From the NCBI GenBank assembly GCA_022560555.1, contig JADFSZ010000043.1, positions 1 through 11,114 of the forward strand: a DNA stretch of 11,114 nt. Reading direction: 5' to 3'. A program made the position numbers and the translations under genes. The notes below the pieces were generated by a model. That model was given only the letters and a program-made list of their open reading frames with translations. It had not been told where the DNA came from and did not search any database. The number at the start of each line of letters is the position of its first letter. Positions within the stretch are counted from its first letter, which is position 1. The stretch is from JADFSZ01 sp022560555 [NCBI: PVC group bacterium] (GTDB taxonomy: Bacteria > GCA-001730085 > JADFSZ01). Below are positions 1 through 7,225 of the stretch, in pieces.

Positions 1-689
1 ACTTTATTTAAGATATCCTCGCTGATTTCGGGTGAATTATGAAAGAAAAGATTCCTGTTTACGCAAGCGACGCATGTGACGTAGTGCGAAACAACGCTCA
101 CATCATGACTCACGATAATGATCGTGATCCTTTGATTGAGCTTCTTTAAAAGTTCATAGAGGCGCGTTTGCCCTTCGGTATCAATGCTGGTCGTCGGTTC
201 ATCGAGAATAAGAATTCTGGGTTCTGTCGCGAGAGCACGGGCGATAAACACGCGCTGGCGTTGTCCCATAGATAAATTTCCCATACGCTTTTGCGCTAGA
301 TGCCGGACCTCCATCGCTTCGAGCGCTTTTTGGACGACCGTTTGATCTTTTTTGGATGAACGACCGAAAAACATTTTGTGCCCCAGGCGTCCCATTTTGA
401 CAACATCTTGGACAGAGATGGGAAAATCAAGATTGATATTCGGGTTTTGTCCGACATATCCGCACGAGCGTTTCGCTCGATTTGGCGCGGATCCAAAAAT
501 CCTAACGAGCCCCTGTGTGGGTGAAAGGAGGCCCAAAAGGATTTTAAGCAATGTAGTTTTTCCACCGCCGTTCGGTCCAATGATGGCTAAAAAATCTTTT
601 TCTCGAATCGAAAATGAAATATTCTCAAGGATCACGTTCGCGTCATAAGCAAACGAAAGATTTTTGACTTCTATCGCGCTATTCGGCAT
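1..689 (-). CDS. znuC: Zinc ABC transporter ATP-binding protein ZnuC (partial, runs off the left edge)
   Basis: This is the ATPase that powers high-affinity Zn(2+) (possibly Mn/Fe) import, acting on the cytoplasmic face of a ZnuB-type permease. About 229 residues are visible, and the 3' end lies outside the window. Landmarks in order are Walker A GPNGGGKTT at residues 38-46, the Q-loop Gln at 81, an ABC signature LSMGQ at 139-143 (Met in place of the usual first Gly), Walker B ILILDEP at 159-165 and the H-loop His in SHD at 194-196. The visible tail, with VACVNR followed by an EIS segment, resembles the ZnuC end rather than a generic ABC ATPase. The ATG was chosen because GGAGG lies six bases upstream of it. 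The gene overlaps the end of znuA by 11 bases, which suggests translational coupling. The metal is inferred from the neighbouring znuA and zur; a manganese or iron system cannot be excluded. Confidence 0.93.
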   Translation of the reverse strand, partial: MPNSAIEVKNLSFAYDANVILENISFSIREKDFLAIIGPNGGGKTTLLKILLGLLSPTQGLVRIFGSAPNRAKRSCGYVGQNPNINLDFPISVQDVVKMGRLGHKMFFGRSSKKDQTVVQKALEAMEVRHLAQKRMGNLSMGQRQRVFIARALATEPRILILDEPTTSIDTEGQTRLYELLKKLNQRITIIIVSHDVSVVSHYVTCVACVNRNLFFHNSPEISEDILNK

Positions 690-1569
690 CAGTTGCCTCC
701 ATAGCGGACAAAAGGATTTGGGCGGCAACTTCGCGGATATTTTCATACCAATCGACTGCGAGGGGATCGATCAAAACGACTTTCCCTCCAATGGATTTAG
801 CGATGATATCCGCCGATTTTGTGGAAACGTGCGGACTTGCGAAAACAGTTTTGATGCTATATTTTTTGGCGATTTTTATGAGCCCGGCAAGTTCTTGCGC
901 TTTGGGATTCTTTCCGTTTTTTTCTATCGAAAGCTGGATGAGGTTATAGCTATCCGCGAAATATCCCCATGAGGGGTGGTGAACAAGAAAAGTAAATGGT
1001 GTTTTGACAAACGCGTAGGATTTCCGGATTTCGATATCTAAATCGATAAGGTCATTTGATAATTTCCCAAAATTTTTTTTATAAATATTTTTATTTTCCG
1101 GATCGAATTTTATGAAAGCGTTCGCGATATTTTTTACTTGAATGAGAACACGGCCAGGATCGAGCCATATGTGCGGATCAAAATCTTGAGGATGTCTCTT
1201 TCGAGAACGGAGTATATGATGAAGGGGAATTTTGTCTACGTCTTCATCCGTATGGATGATTTTAAGATCCGGATTAAGATTTGCGAATCGCTCAAGCCAC
1301 ATGGCTTCGAAGGGGACTCCGATCGCAAAGTATAAATGAGCGCGAGAAACTTGAACCATTTGCTGCGGTGTGGGCTCATATGTTTCGGGTGATTTTCCGG
1401 GCCGGACGAGGGATTGAACGGTCCATGTGTCACCGGCAATTTTTTGAATAAAATATTCTTGAGGTGGGATGCTCGCAAGAACGGTCATATCCTCGCCTTC
1501 GCCGTGCGCACTAAAACAGGGGGTGAAGAGCGTGAGCCATAGGAAGATTCGTGTGAACAGGGTTTTCAT
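679..1569 (-). CDS. znuA: Periplasmic zinc-binding protein of the ABC transporter (ZnuA/TroA family)
   Basis: This is a 296-residue cluster A-I (TroA-like) metal-binding protein that captures zinc outside the membrane and delivers it to the ZnuBC transporter. Residues 1-21 look like a Sec signal peptide cleaved after FSA. No lipobox is visible. Three expected metal ligands are seen: His133 in DPHIWLDP, His198 in HHPSWGYFA and Asp268 in IDPL. The first ligand position, in SPETYEPTP, is Glu62 where most relatives have His. No long His-rich loop is present. The ATG at 1569 is preferred over an upstream in-frame TTG at 1680 because the signal peptide begins there, AAGG lies about seven bases upstream, and it forms an ATGA overlap with the zur reading frame that carries the conserved C-terminus. 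The gene sits between zur and znuC in one operon and is probably zinc-repressed. The family is certain; zinc over manganese is inferred from context. Confidence 0.92.
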   Translation of the reverse strand: MKTLFTRIFLWLTLFTPCFSAHGEGEDMTVLASIPPQEYFIQKIAGDTWTVQSLVRPGKSPETYEPTPQQMVQVSRAHLYFAIGVPFEAMWLERFANLNPDLKIIHTDEDVDKIPLHHILRSRKRHPQDFDPHIWLDPGRVLIQVKNIANAFIKFDPENKNIYKKNFGKLSNDLIDLDIEIRKSYAFVKTPFTFLVHHPSWGYFADSYNLIQLSIEKNGKNPKAQELAGLIKIAKKYSIKTVFASPHVSTKSADIIAKSIGGKVVLIDPLAVDWYENIREVAAQILLSAMEATDAE

Positions 1570-2005
1570 AAAGAGACCTTTGAATGTTTTTGGCATTGTT
1601 CGCAAATTCCCGAAAGACGGATGGAAATATCTCGAACAGAAAATTGGTTGCGACACGCATGATCTGAACGGATTCATCAAATCCGATATGATCTAAGCAA
1701 AAAATCTTTTGGCATTGATCGCACTTAAAATGCGGATGGACGGGTTTATGAACACAAGCGGCTTCGAAATGCTGGGTGCCGTTATGATCAAACACTTCTC
1801 GCAGGAGGCGGTTTTTTACCAGTGCGTGGCAGATACGATACACGGTGACCAGATCAAGGGGGATTTTTCTCTTAACCTTTGAATGTAAAGAATTTGCATT
1901 AACAGGTCTTGGATGCCTCAAAATTTCTTCAAGGACAGCCAGGCGTGTGGGTGTTATTTTCAGTTTTTTCGACTGAAGAAGGTGTTTTGCATTGCATTTG
2001 TCCAT
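1566..2005 (-). CDS. zur: Fur-family metalloregulator, probably Zur, with an apparent frameshift
   Basis: This is a Fur-superfamily repressor. Next to znuA and znuC it is most likely the zinc sensor Zur. Residues 1-121 read normally: an N-terminal winged helix with ITPTRLAVLEEI near 17-28, the recognition segment DLVTVYR at 51-57, a His-rich metal-site stretch (VHKPVHPHF, 85-93) and the first structural zinc pair CDQC at 95-98. At a run of four T (plus-strand AAAA at 1640-1643) the frame is lost. The original frame continues as an unrelated tail to 1511. In the -1 frame the expected Fur ending appears, with FSVRDISIRLSGICEQCQ and the second CxxC, and it stops at TGA 1568-1566, overlapping the znuA ATG as ATGA. 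One extra T would give a 146-residue protein, normal for the family. The cause may be a sequencing or assembly indel, a real mutation, or less likely slippage. The ATG at 2005 has no Shine-Dalgarno but gives the usual Fur N-terminus. Confidence 0.86.
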
Positions 2006-2013
2006 AGGGGGCC

Positions 2014-2041
2014 ATTATATGTAAACGCAAATGATTTGCAA
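2014..2041 (-). promoter_or_regulatory. Promoter of zur-znuA-znuC
   Basis: Read on the minus strand, the sequence has TTGCAA (2041-2036) as -35, a 16-base spacer and a perfect TATAAT (2019-2014) as -10. Transcription should start about 2006-2008, only a few bases before the zur ATG at 2005. The transcript would therefore be nearly leaderless, and no Shine-Dalgarno is present. The operator palindrome lies within the spacer and touches the -35 box. Confidence 0.72.
2027..2039. promoter_or_regulatory. Candidate Zur operator (6-1-6 palindrome)
   Basis: GCAAATGATTTGC is a perfect 6-1-6 inverted repeat with the AATnATT core common to Fur/Zur/PerR boxes. It overlaps the -35 box and spacer of the zur promoter, so metal-loaded Zur bound here would block RNA polymerase. 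The palindrome is seen directly; its use by this regulator is inferred from position and family knowledge. Confidence 0.62.
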
Positions 2042-2093
2042 GTAAAATTTATGTGAATCAAAGTCAAAAAGATGAAATGAGGAGAGTTGCTTG

Positions 2094-2164
2094 CTGGGGA
2101 ACTAGGATTTGAACCTAGACTGGAAGGTCCAGAACCTTCTGTGCTACCGTTACACAATTCCCCA
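2094..2164 (-). tRNA. tRNA-Gln, anticodon CUG
   Basis: The minus strand folds into a complete 71-base cloverleaf. The acceptor stem pairs TGGGGAA with TTCCCCA. The D arm is GTG-TAACGGTAG-CAC. The anticodon stem is GAAGG/CCTTC around the loop TTCTGGA, giving anticodon CTG, which reads CAG glutamine codons. The T arm is CTAGG-TTCAAAT-CCTAG. The first pair U1-A72 and discriminator G73 are typical glutamine identity elements. The 3' CCA is not encoded, since CAA follows G73, so it must be added by a nucleotidyltransferase. The gene has its own promoter and lies 89 bases upstream of zur on the same strand. Confidence 0.95.
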
Positions 2165-2225
2165 GCAAACAACTTACATGATTTGAAATAATTGCTAAAA
2201 CAGGATTTGGCGCCTTCTTCCCAAA

Positions 2226-2254
2226 ACTATACCCAGAGATTTTCAAAAAGTCAA
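2226..2254 (-). promoter_or_regulatory. Promoter of the tRNA-Gln gene
   Basis: On the minus strand TTGACT (2254-2249), an ideal 17-base spacer and TATAGT (2231-2226) make a good sigma-70 promoter. It leaves roughly 55 bases of 5' leader to be trimmed before the mature tRNA end at 2164. Confidence 0.7.
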
Positions 2255-2286
2255 TCATCTGGTTTTCTTGACTGGCGAGAGAAATA

Positions 2287-3282
2287 TTATTGGGGCTTTT
2301 GGGCTTTGCTTAATTTGAGCGTTTGAATACGCTGAGCTATGCCTGTTTCGATAGCTTGAAAGGCGTTCATATTTAGTTCCCAAGATTTGAGGGAAAGAAT
2401 GTTTTCAGCTTGTTCCTTAGATCTCATCCCGACAATCGTGCTTGTAAGCACTTTATTTCGTAAAACCCAAGCAATAGCTAGTTGAGCGGGTGTCAGATTT
2501 TCTTCCTCAGCAATTCCTTTGAGCGATTCGACTAGTTGAAGATTGGCCCCAAGTTCCGGCTCCTGAAAGGAAGGATTTTTGGTTTTACGCCAGTCCGTGT
2601 CTGGAAGTTGGTGGATTCGTTTGTGTGTCCAGGTTCCTGTTAACAAGCCGCATTGCATCGGACTGTAGGCGACCACGCCGATGTGATGTTCTTGGCAATG
2701 AGGAAGAATGTCACGCTCAATTTCGGGACGCAAAATATTGTAAGGAGGTTGAAGGGATGTGATCGGGGCTATAGATGCTATGCGAGTCATCTGTTTGACG
2801 GAAAAGTTTGACACACCGATAGCGCGCACTTTGCCTTCTTCTACGAATTTGGATAGGGTGCTCCATGCATCTTCTATTTCACCAGCGGGATCCGGCCAAT
2901 GAATCTGATAAAGATCGATACAATCTCTCTTGAGCCTTTTGAGGCTGGCTTCGAGCTCTTTTCGGAGATTCTTCGGCCTCAGGCATCCGAAAACGGATTT
3001 TTGAGAATCCCAATTGAGCCCGCATTTGGTTGCGACAATCACATCCGGCCGACCCTGAAGAGCCTTTCCGACAATCTCCTCTGCGTGCCCCAAGCCATAA
3101 ACTGGGGCTGTATCGATCCAATTGATACCAAGGTCCAGTGCGCTATGGATGGCTTGGATCGAGTCAGAGTCGTTCTGAGCCCCCCAGCCATAAGCCCAGC
3201 CGGAACCTCCGATGGCCCATGTTCCAATGCCGAGGACAGTAAGAGATAGATCTGAGCTCCCTAATGGGCGTTTTTCGAGCAT
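2287..3282 (-). CDS. Aldo/keto reductase
   Basis: This is a 331-residue cytosolic NADPH-dependent aldo/keto reductase, the usual length for the (beta/alpha)8-barrel family. The catalytic tetrad is complete: Asp57 in the WIDTAP segment, Tyr62 in VYG, Lys86 in ATKCG and His128 in QIHWPDP. GVSNFS near residue 156 and SLQPPYN are typical barrel-strand motifs, and IVGMRSKEQAEN near the C-terminus fits the cofactor phosphate-binding region of IolS/YajO-like members. The substrate cannot be read from sequence; members of this branch reduce sugars, aldehydes or ketones with broad specificity. No clear Shine-Dalgarno precedes the ATG at 3282, but the N-terminus aligns well with the family start. It is divergent from the response regulator across a 143-base gap, and its 3' end faces the tRNA promoter. 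No functional link to its neighbours is evident. Confidence 0.92.
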   Translation of the reverse strand: MLEKRPLGSSDLSLTVLGIGTWAIGGSGWAYGWGAQNDSDSIQAIHSALDLGINWIDTAPVYGLGHAEEIVGKALQGRPDVIVATKCGLNWDSQKSVFGCLRPKNLRKELEASLKRLKRDCIDLYQIHWPDPAGEIEDAWSTLSKFVEEGKVRAIGVSNFSVKQMTRIASIAPITSLQPPYNILRPEIERDILPHCQEHHIGVVAYSPMQCGLLTGTWTHKRIHQLPDTDWRKTKNPSFQEPELGANLQLVESLKGIAEEENLTPAQLAIAWVLRNKVLTSTIVGMRSKEQAENILSLKSWELNMNAFQAIETGIAQRIQTLKLSKAQKPQ

Positions 3283-3425
3283 ATGATTGTTAGAAGGCTG
3301 GCATTATGATTAAGAATGTAAAAATCGATTGTTCCTCTTTGCAGAATATGATATCGTAAATAACGTGTGGTGCAAATAAAGATTTTTCATGAAATGAGGG
3401 TTCCTAGAGTATAAGACGTAAGTTT
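3283..3425. other. Divergent intergenic region between the reductase and the response regulator
   Basis: This 143-base AT-rich stretch must hold promoters for both directions. On the plus strand TATAAG (3410-3415) is a possible -10 only about ten bases before the response-regulator ATG, without a good -35. On the minus strand CATAAT (3308-3303) is a weak -10 candidate for the reductase. No other structure was recognised. Confidence 0.4.
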
Positions 3426-3806
3426 ATGGTCGAACAAAAGAAAAAAATTCTGATTGTGGATGATGAGCCTGAATTTGCGAAACTGATTAAAACTCGACTT
3501 ACATCTGAAGGGTATCTTGTTGATACGGCCAAGGATGGACAACAGGGATTAGATAAGGTTAAGGCATGTCCCGATTTGGTTATTCTCGATGTAATGATGC
3601 CCAATTTGGGCGGTATTGAATTTGCCAAAATCATCAAGGAATCACCCCAAACAGCCAAAATTCCTATTATATTTCTTACCGCAAAGGAAGATGAACAGAC
3701 ACGGATTGACGGGATTCGGTCCGGCGCGGATTATTTTCTCACAAAGCCCTTTGATTCGGCGGAACTGCTTGAAATCATTAAAAAACTGGTGCATAGAAAC
3801 GCTTAG
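3426..3806 (+). CDS. Single-domain response regulator (CheY-like receiver)
   Basis: This is a stand-alone receiver domain of 126 residues with no output domain, which takes a phosphoryl group from a histidine kinase or phosphorelay and acts through protein contacts. All active-site residues are present: the acidic pair Asp12-Asp13 in ILIVDDEP, the phospho-acceptor Asp55 in VILDVMMP, Thr85 in FLTAKED and Lys107 in LTKPFD. The ending LLEIIKKLVH is the normal last receiver helix. No kinase gene is visible nearby, so its partner is encoded elsewhere. The ATG at 3426 lacks a Shine-Dalgarno, but the protein start aligns with the family. It is followed by 216 bases containing the gap promoter, so it probably forms its own transcription unit. 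It could act in chemotaxis, motility or a relay; the sequence alone does not decide. Confidence 0.93.
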   Translation: MVEQKKKILIVDDEPEFAKLIKTRLTSEGYLVDTAKDGQQGLDKVKACPDLVILDVMMPNLGGIEFAKIIKESPQTAKIPIIFLTAKEDEQTRIDGIRSGADYFLTKPFDSAELLEIIKKLVHRNA

Positions 3807-3872
3807 ATTGATATCATAAAATATTTATAAGATTAATGGTGCAATTTTTTTGGAAATCCATCCCGAAATCCA

Positions 3873-3900
3873 TTGACACCCCTAGGCTAAACCGTATAAT
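3873..3900 (+). promoter_or_regulatory. Strong promoter of the gap-pgk-tpiA-secG operon
   Basis: A perfect TTGACA (3873-3878), a 16-base spacer and a perfect TATAAT (3895-3900) form a consensus sigma-70 promoter, as expected for highly expressed glycolytic genes. Transcription should start near 3907, leaving a leader of about 115 bases before gap. Confidence 0.82.
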
Positions 3901-3930
3901 ACACATTCCAAATTTTACAGTATTTATATA

Positions 3931-3970
3931 GAGTCACATTTTCATGAGGATTTGGATGTGTTGGGGACTC
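3931..3970 (+). promoter_or_regulatory. Hairpin in the gap leader, overlapping a tiny ORF
   Basis: GAGTC (3931-3935) can pair with GACTC (3966-3970), and the adjacent ACAT (3936-3939) with ATGT (3956-3959), leaving an asymmetric bulge. A 12-codon ORF (3944-3982, peptide MRIWMCWGLLSI) overlaps it. Its inner ATG at 3955 has GAGG seven bases upstream. The structure is modest, no known leader class was recognised, and function is unproven. Confidence 0.25.
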
Positions 3971-4001
3971 TTATCAATTTAGAGAAAAATTCGAAAATTA
4001 G

Positions 4002-5027
<1,026 letters not shown>

Positions 5028-5049
5028 TTTATGCGGCCGGAGTTGAACG

Positions 5050-6342
5050 ATGAGCGCACAAAATATGGTCATGGGAAAAACAATATCTAAAAAAACCATC
5101 GAGGACATTGATGTATCCGGAAAACGGGTGCTTATTCGTGTGGATTTCAATGTGCCTCAGGATGCCGATGGACGGATCACGGATGATCGCCGCATTAAGG
5201 GGGCGCTTCCGACGATTGAGTATCTTCTCTCAAAAAATTGCGCCGTAATTTTGATGAGTCATATGGGGCGTCCTAAGGGGCAGGTTCATGACAAGTACAG
5301 ACTTGATCAAGTCCGCGTACGTTTAAGTGAGTTGCTCGGACGGGATGTTTTTAAAACAGCTGATTGTATCGGGGACATTGTTTGGGAAAAGGCCAATGCG
5401 CTGCAATCCGGACAAATTCTCCTTTTAGAAAACTTACGTTTTCATTCTGAGGAAGAAGAGAATGATCCGGAGTTTGCGAAAAAATTGGCCGGACTTGCCG
5501 ATGTGTATGTGAATGACGCGTTTGGCACGGCACATCGCGCACATGCGTCCACGGAGGGGATCACGAAGTATCTACCGAGTGTGGCCGGTTTTTTGATGGA
5601 AAAAGAGATACAATTTTTGTCCGGAATTTTAGAAAACCCCGGTCGTCCCTTTGTAGCTATTATAGGGGGCGCAAAAGTATCGGACAAAATAAAAGTTATT
5701 GATAGTCTTTTGGATAAGGTGGATGTTCTGCTCATTGGCGGGGCTATGGCCTACACATTTTTAAAAGAGCAGGGTGTAGCTGTCGGAGCGTCTCTTGTCG
5801 AAGGTGTCATTGAAGACAAAAAAGGACAAAAGGTGGATTGTCCGGCTTTGGCCCGTCAGGCTATTGAGAAAGCCAAAACGAACAATAGTAGGCTTTTGCT
5901 TCCCGTTGACCATATTCAGGCAAAACCCGTAAAAGAGATGGATGCCGGCGGTCATGAAAAGCTAGTTTGGAAAGAAGCTTCTTTGAACGGGGTGAAGGAT
6001 ATCCAGGAAGGATTTGCCGGTGTGGATATAGGGCCTGAGACGTCCCGGATTTACGCCGAAGAAATTCAAAAAGCGAAAACAGTAATTTGGAACGGTCCGA
6101 TGGGTATTTTTGAAGAGAAACCATTTAGCAAGGGGACACTCGAAGTGGCCCGCGCGTGCGCGGCCACAAGCGAACAAGGAGGCATAACGGTGGTTGGCGG
6201 CGGGGATAGTGTGGCAGCCGTTGAATCCTTGGGTTACTCTCAAAAGATTACGCATATCTCTACGGGAGGAGGAGCCGCTCTGGAATTACTTGAAGGAAAA
6301 ACACTCCCCGGGTTGGCAGTATTAGAGGATAAAGATGCATAA
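5050..6342 (+). CDS. pgk: Phosphoglycerate kinase
   Basis: This enzyme transfers the acyl phosphate of 1,3-bisphosphoglycerate to ADP, giving ATP and 3-phosphoglycerate directly after the GAPDH step. The N-domain substrate-binding motifs are clear: RVDFNVP at residues 30-36 and SHMGRPKG at 70-77. The C-domain nucleotide-binding segments include IGGAKVSDKI, WNGPMGIFE and GGGDSVAAVESLG, ending with HISTGGGAALELLEG. At 430 residues it is slightly longer than the usual 390-415. Part of this is the N-terminal addition before KKTIEDIDV. The ATG at 5050 is favoured by GGAG eight bases upstream, although ATGs at 5065 or 5071 would give a more usual N-terminus. It lies 22 bases behind gap, and its stop codon is followed at once by the nonamer inverted repeat that separates it from tpiA. 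Confidence 0.97.
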   Translation: MSAQNMVMGKTISKKTIEDIDVSGKRVLIRVDFNVPQDADGRITDDRRIKGALPTIEYLLSKNCAVILMSHMGRPKGQVHDKYRLDQVRVRLSELLGRDVFKTADCIGDIVWEKANALQSGQILLLENLRFHSEEEENDPEFAKKLAGLADVYVNDAFGTAHRAHASTEGITKYLPSVAGFLMEKEIQFLSGILENPGRPFVAIIGGAKVSDKIKVIDSLLDKVDVLLIGGAMAYTFLKEQGVAVGASLVEGVIEDKKGQKVDCPALARQAIEKAKTNNSRLLLPVDHIQAKPVKEMDAGGHEKLVWKEASLNGVKDIQEGFAGVDIGPETSRIYAEEIQKAKTVIWNGPMGIFEEKPFSKGTLEVARACAATSEQGGITVVGGGDSVAAVESLGYSQKITHISTGGGAALELLEGKTLPGLAVLEDKDA

Positions 6343-6438
6343 ACCACAAAGGACACAAAGATCACAGAGAAAACATTTTTATATTTAAGAACTGAGATTA
6401 AAATCTTTTATCTCTGAGCCCTCTGTGAACTCTGTGGT
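6343..6438. repeat. Inverted repeat of CACAGAG-type nonamers filling the pgk-tpiA gap
   Basis: The left arm is three tandem nonamers: ACCACAAAG (6343-6351), GACACAAAG (6352-6360) and ATCACAGAG (6361-6369). The right arm is their imperfect reverse complement: CTCTGAGCC (6412-6420), CTCTGTGAA (6421-6429) and CTCTGTGGT (6430-6438). About 20 of 27 positions pair exactly, and several mismatches become G-U pairs in RNA, giving a long hairpin around an AT-rich loop of 42 bases. It begins immediately after the pgk stop and ends 23 bases before tpiA. From memory it resembles CACAGAG-rich intergenic repeats that are common in metagenomic bacterial genomes. Whether it is mobile, or affects mRNA stability or tpiA expression, is unknown. 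Confidence 0.8.
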
Positions 6439-6461
6439 GAAAGAAAGATGGAGAACCATTA

Positions 6462-7217
6462 ATGCGAACACCCGTTATAGCCGGCAACTGGAAGATGTAT
6501 AAAAATATCGACGAAGCCAAGTCGCTTGCAATCGAGCTGAAGAATCTTGTTTCAGAGGTGAGGGATCGTCAAGTATTTATCTGTCCGAGTTTTGTGTGTC
6601 TGGCAGCCGTCAGGGATATTGTGAAAGACACCCGTATCGCTCTTGGAGCGCAAAACGTGAATTATGAAGAAGAAGGCGCTTACACGGGAGAAGTATCTGC
6701 CGATATGCTCAAAAGTATCGGTGTGTCTTTTGTGATACTCGGACATTCTGAGAGACGGGCTTACTTTCATGAAACTGACGAGTCTATTAATAAAAAACTT
6801 AAAAAAGTTTTATCAAAATCGATGACACCCATCGTTTGTGTCGGGGAGCTTTTAGAAGATCGGGAACGAGGGAGTACGGCGGATGTAATCAAAAAGCAGA
6901 TCCATGGATGCTTAGAAAATATATCACCTGAGGATTTGATCAAAATTGTGATTGCGTATGAGCCCGTGTGGGCCATTGGGACGGGCAAGACTGCCAGCCC
7001 GGAACAGGCCGAAGAGGTCCACGCTCTCATCAGAGGCGAATTAAAAAGTAAATATAATAATTCGGTTTCCGAACAAGTTCGTATACAATACGGAGGGTCA
7101 GTTAAACCGGGCAATATTGATGAATTGATGAAGAAACCCAATATTGATGGTGCCCTTGTCGGAGGAGCGAGTTTGAAGGCCGAAGATTTCGCGCGTATTG
7201 TTAAATTTGAAGGATAG
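6462..7217 (+). CDS. tpiA: Triosephosphate isomerase
   Basis: This enzyme interconverts dihydroxyacetone phosphate and glyceraldehyde 3-phosphate, feeding the GAPDH step encoded upstream. The 251-residue length is normal for the (beta/alpha)8 enzyme. Catalytic residues are all visible: Lys11 in AGNWKMYK, His95 in VILGHSERR and Glu167 in AYEPVWAIGTGKTA, which also contains the mobile loop 6. YGGSVKPGNI and DGALVGGASL are the phosphate-binding strands near the C-terminus. The ATG at 6462 has GGAG nine bases upstream and gives the standard N-terminus. secG follows after eight bases, so the two are co-transcribed. The repeat in front of it may separate its expression level from pgk. Confidence 0.97.
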   Translation: MRTPVIAGNWKMYKNIDEAKSLAIELKNLVSEVRDRQVFICPSFVCLAAVRDIVKDTRIALGAQNVNYEEEGAYTGEVSADMLKSIGVSFVILGHSERRAYFHETDESINKKLKKVLSKSMTPIVCVGELLEDRERGSTADVIKKQIHGCLENISPEDLIKIVIAYEPVWAIGTGKTASPEQAEEVHALIRGELKSKYNNSVSEQVRIQYGGSVKPGNIDELMKKPNIDGALVGGASLKAEDFARIVKFEG

Positions 7218-7225
7218 GTGAAAAA

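Noticed and set aside
1511-1565. Tail of the unshifted zur frame as a genuine C-terminal extension overlapping znuA
   Set aside because: It does not resemble a Fur ending, lacks the second CxxC and overlaps znuA by 59 bases, while another frame has the conserved ending and an ATGA junction.
1570-1680. In-frame TTG start adding 37 residues to ZnuA
   Set aside because: The extra residues cover the zur 3' end and would place a non-signal sequence before a good signal peptide that begins at 1569.
2249-2273. AGTCAA/TTGACT inverted repeat followed by T-run as a terminator for the reductase gene
   Set aside because: The stem is only six base pairs with few GC pairs and a 13-base loop, and one arm is the -35 box of the tRNA promoter; too weak to annotate.
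3305-3358. 17-codon ORF in the divergent intergenic region
   Set aside because: It has no Shine-Dalgarno, no recognisable peptide and lies in AT-rich promoter DNA where such ORFs occur by chance.
6343-6438. CRISPR-like array between pgk and tpiA
   Set aside because: The units are nine bases, in two opposite-orientation triplets with no spacers; it is an inverted repeat, not a CRISPR.
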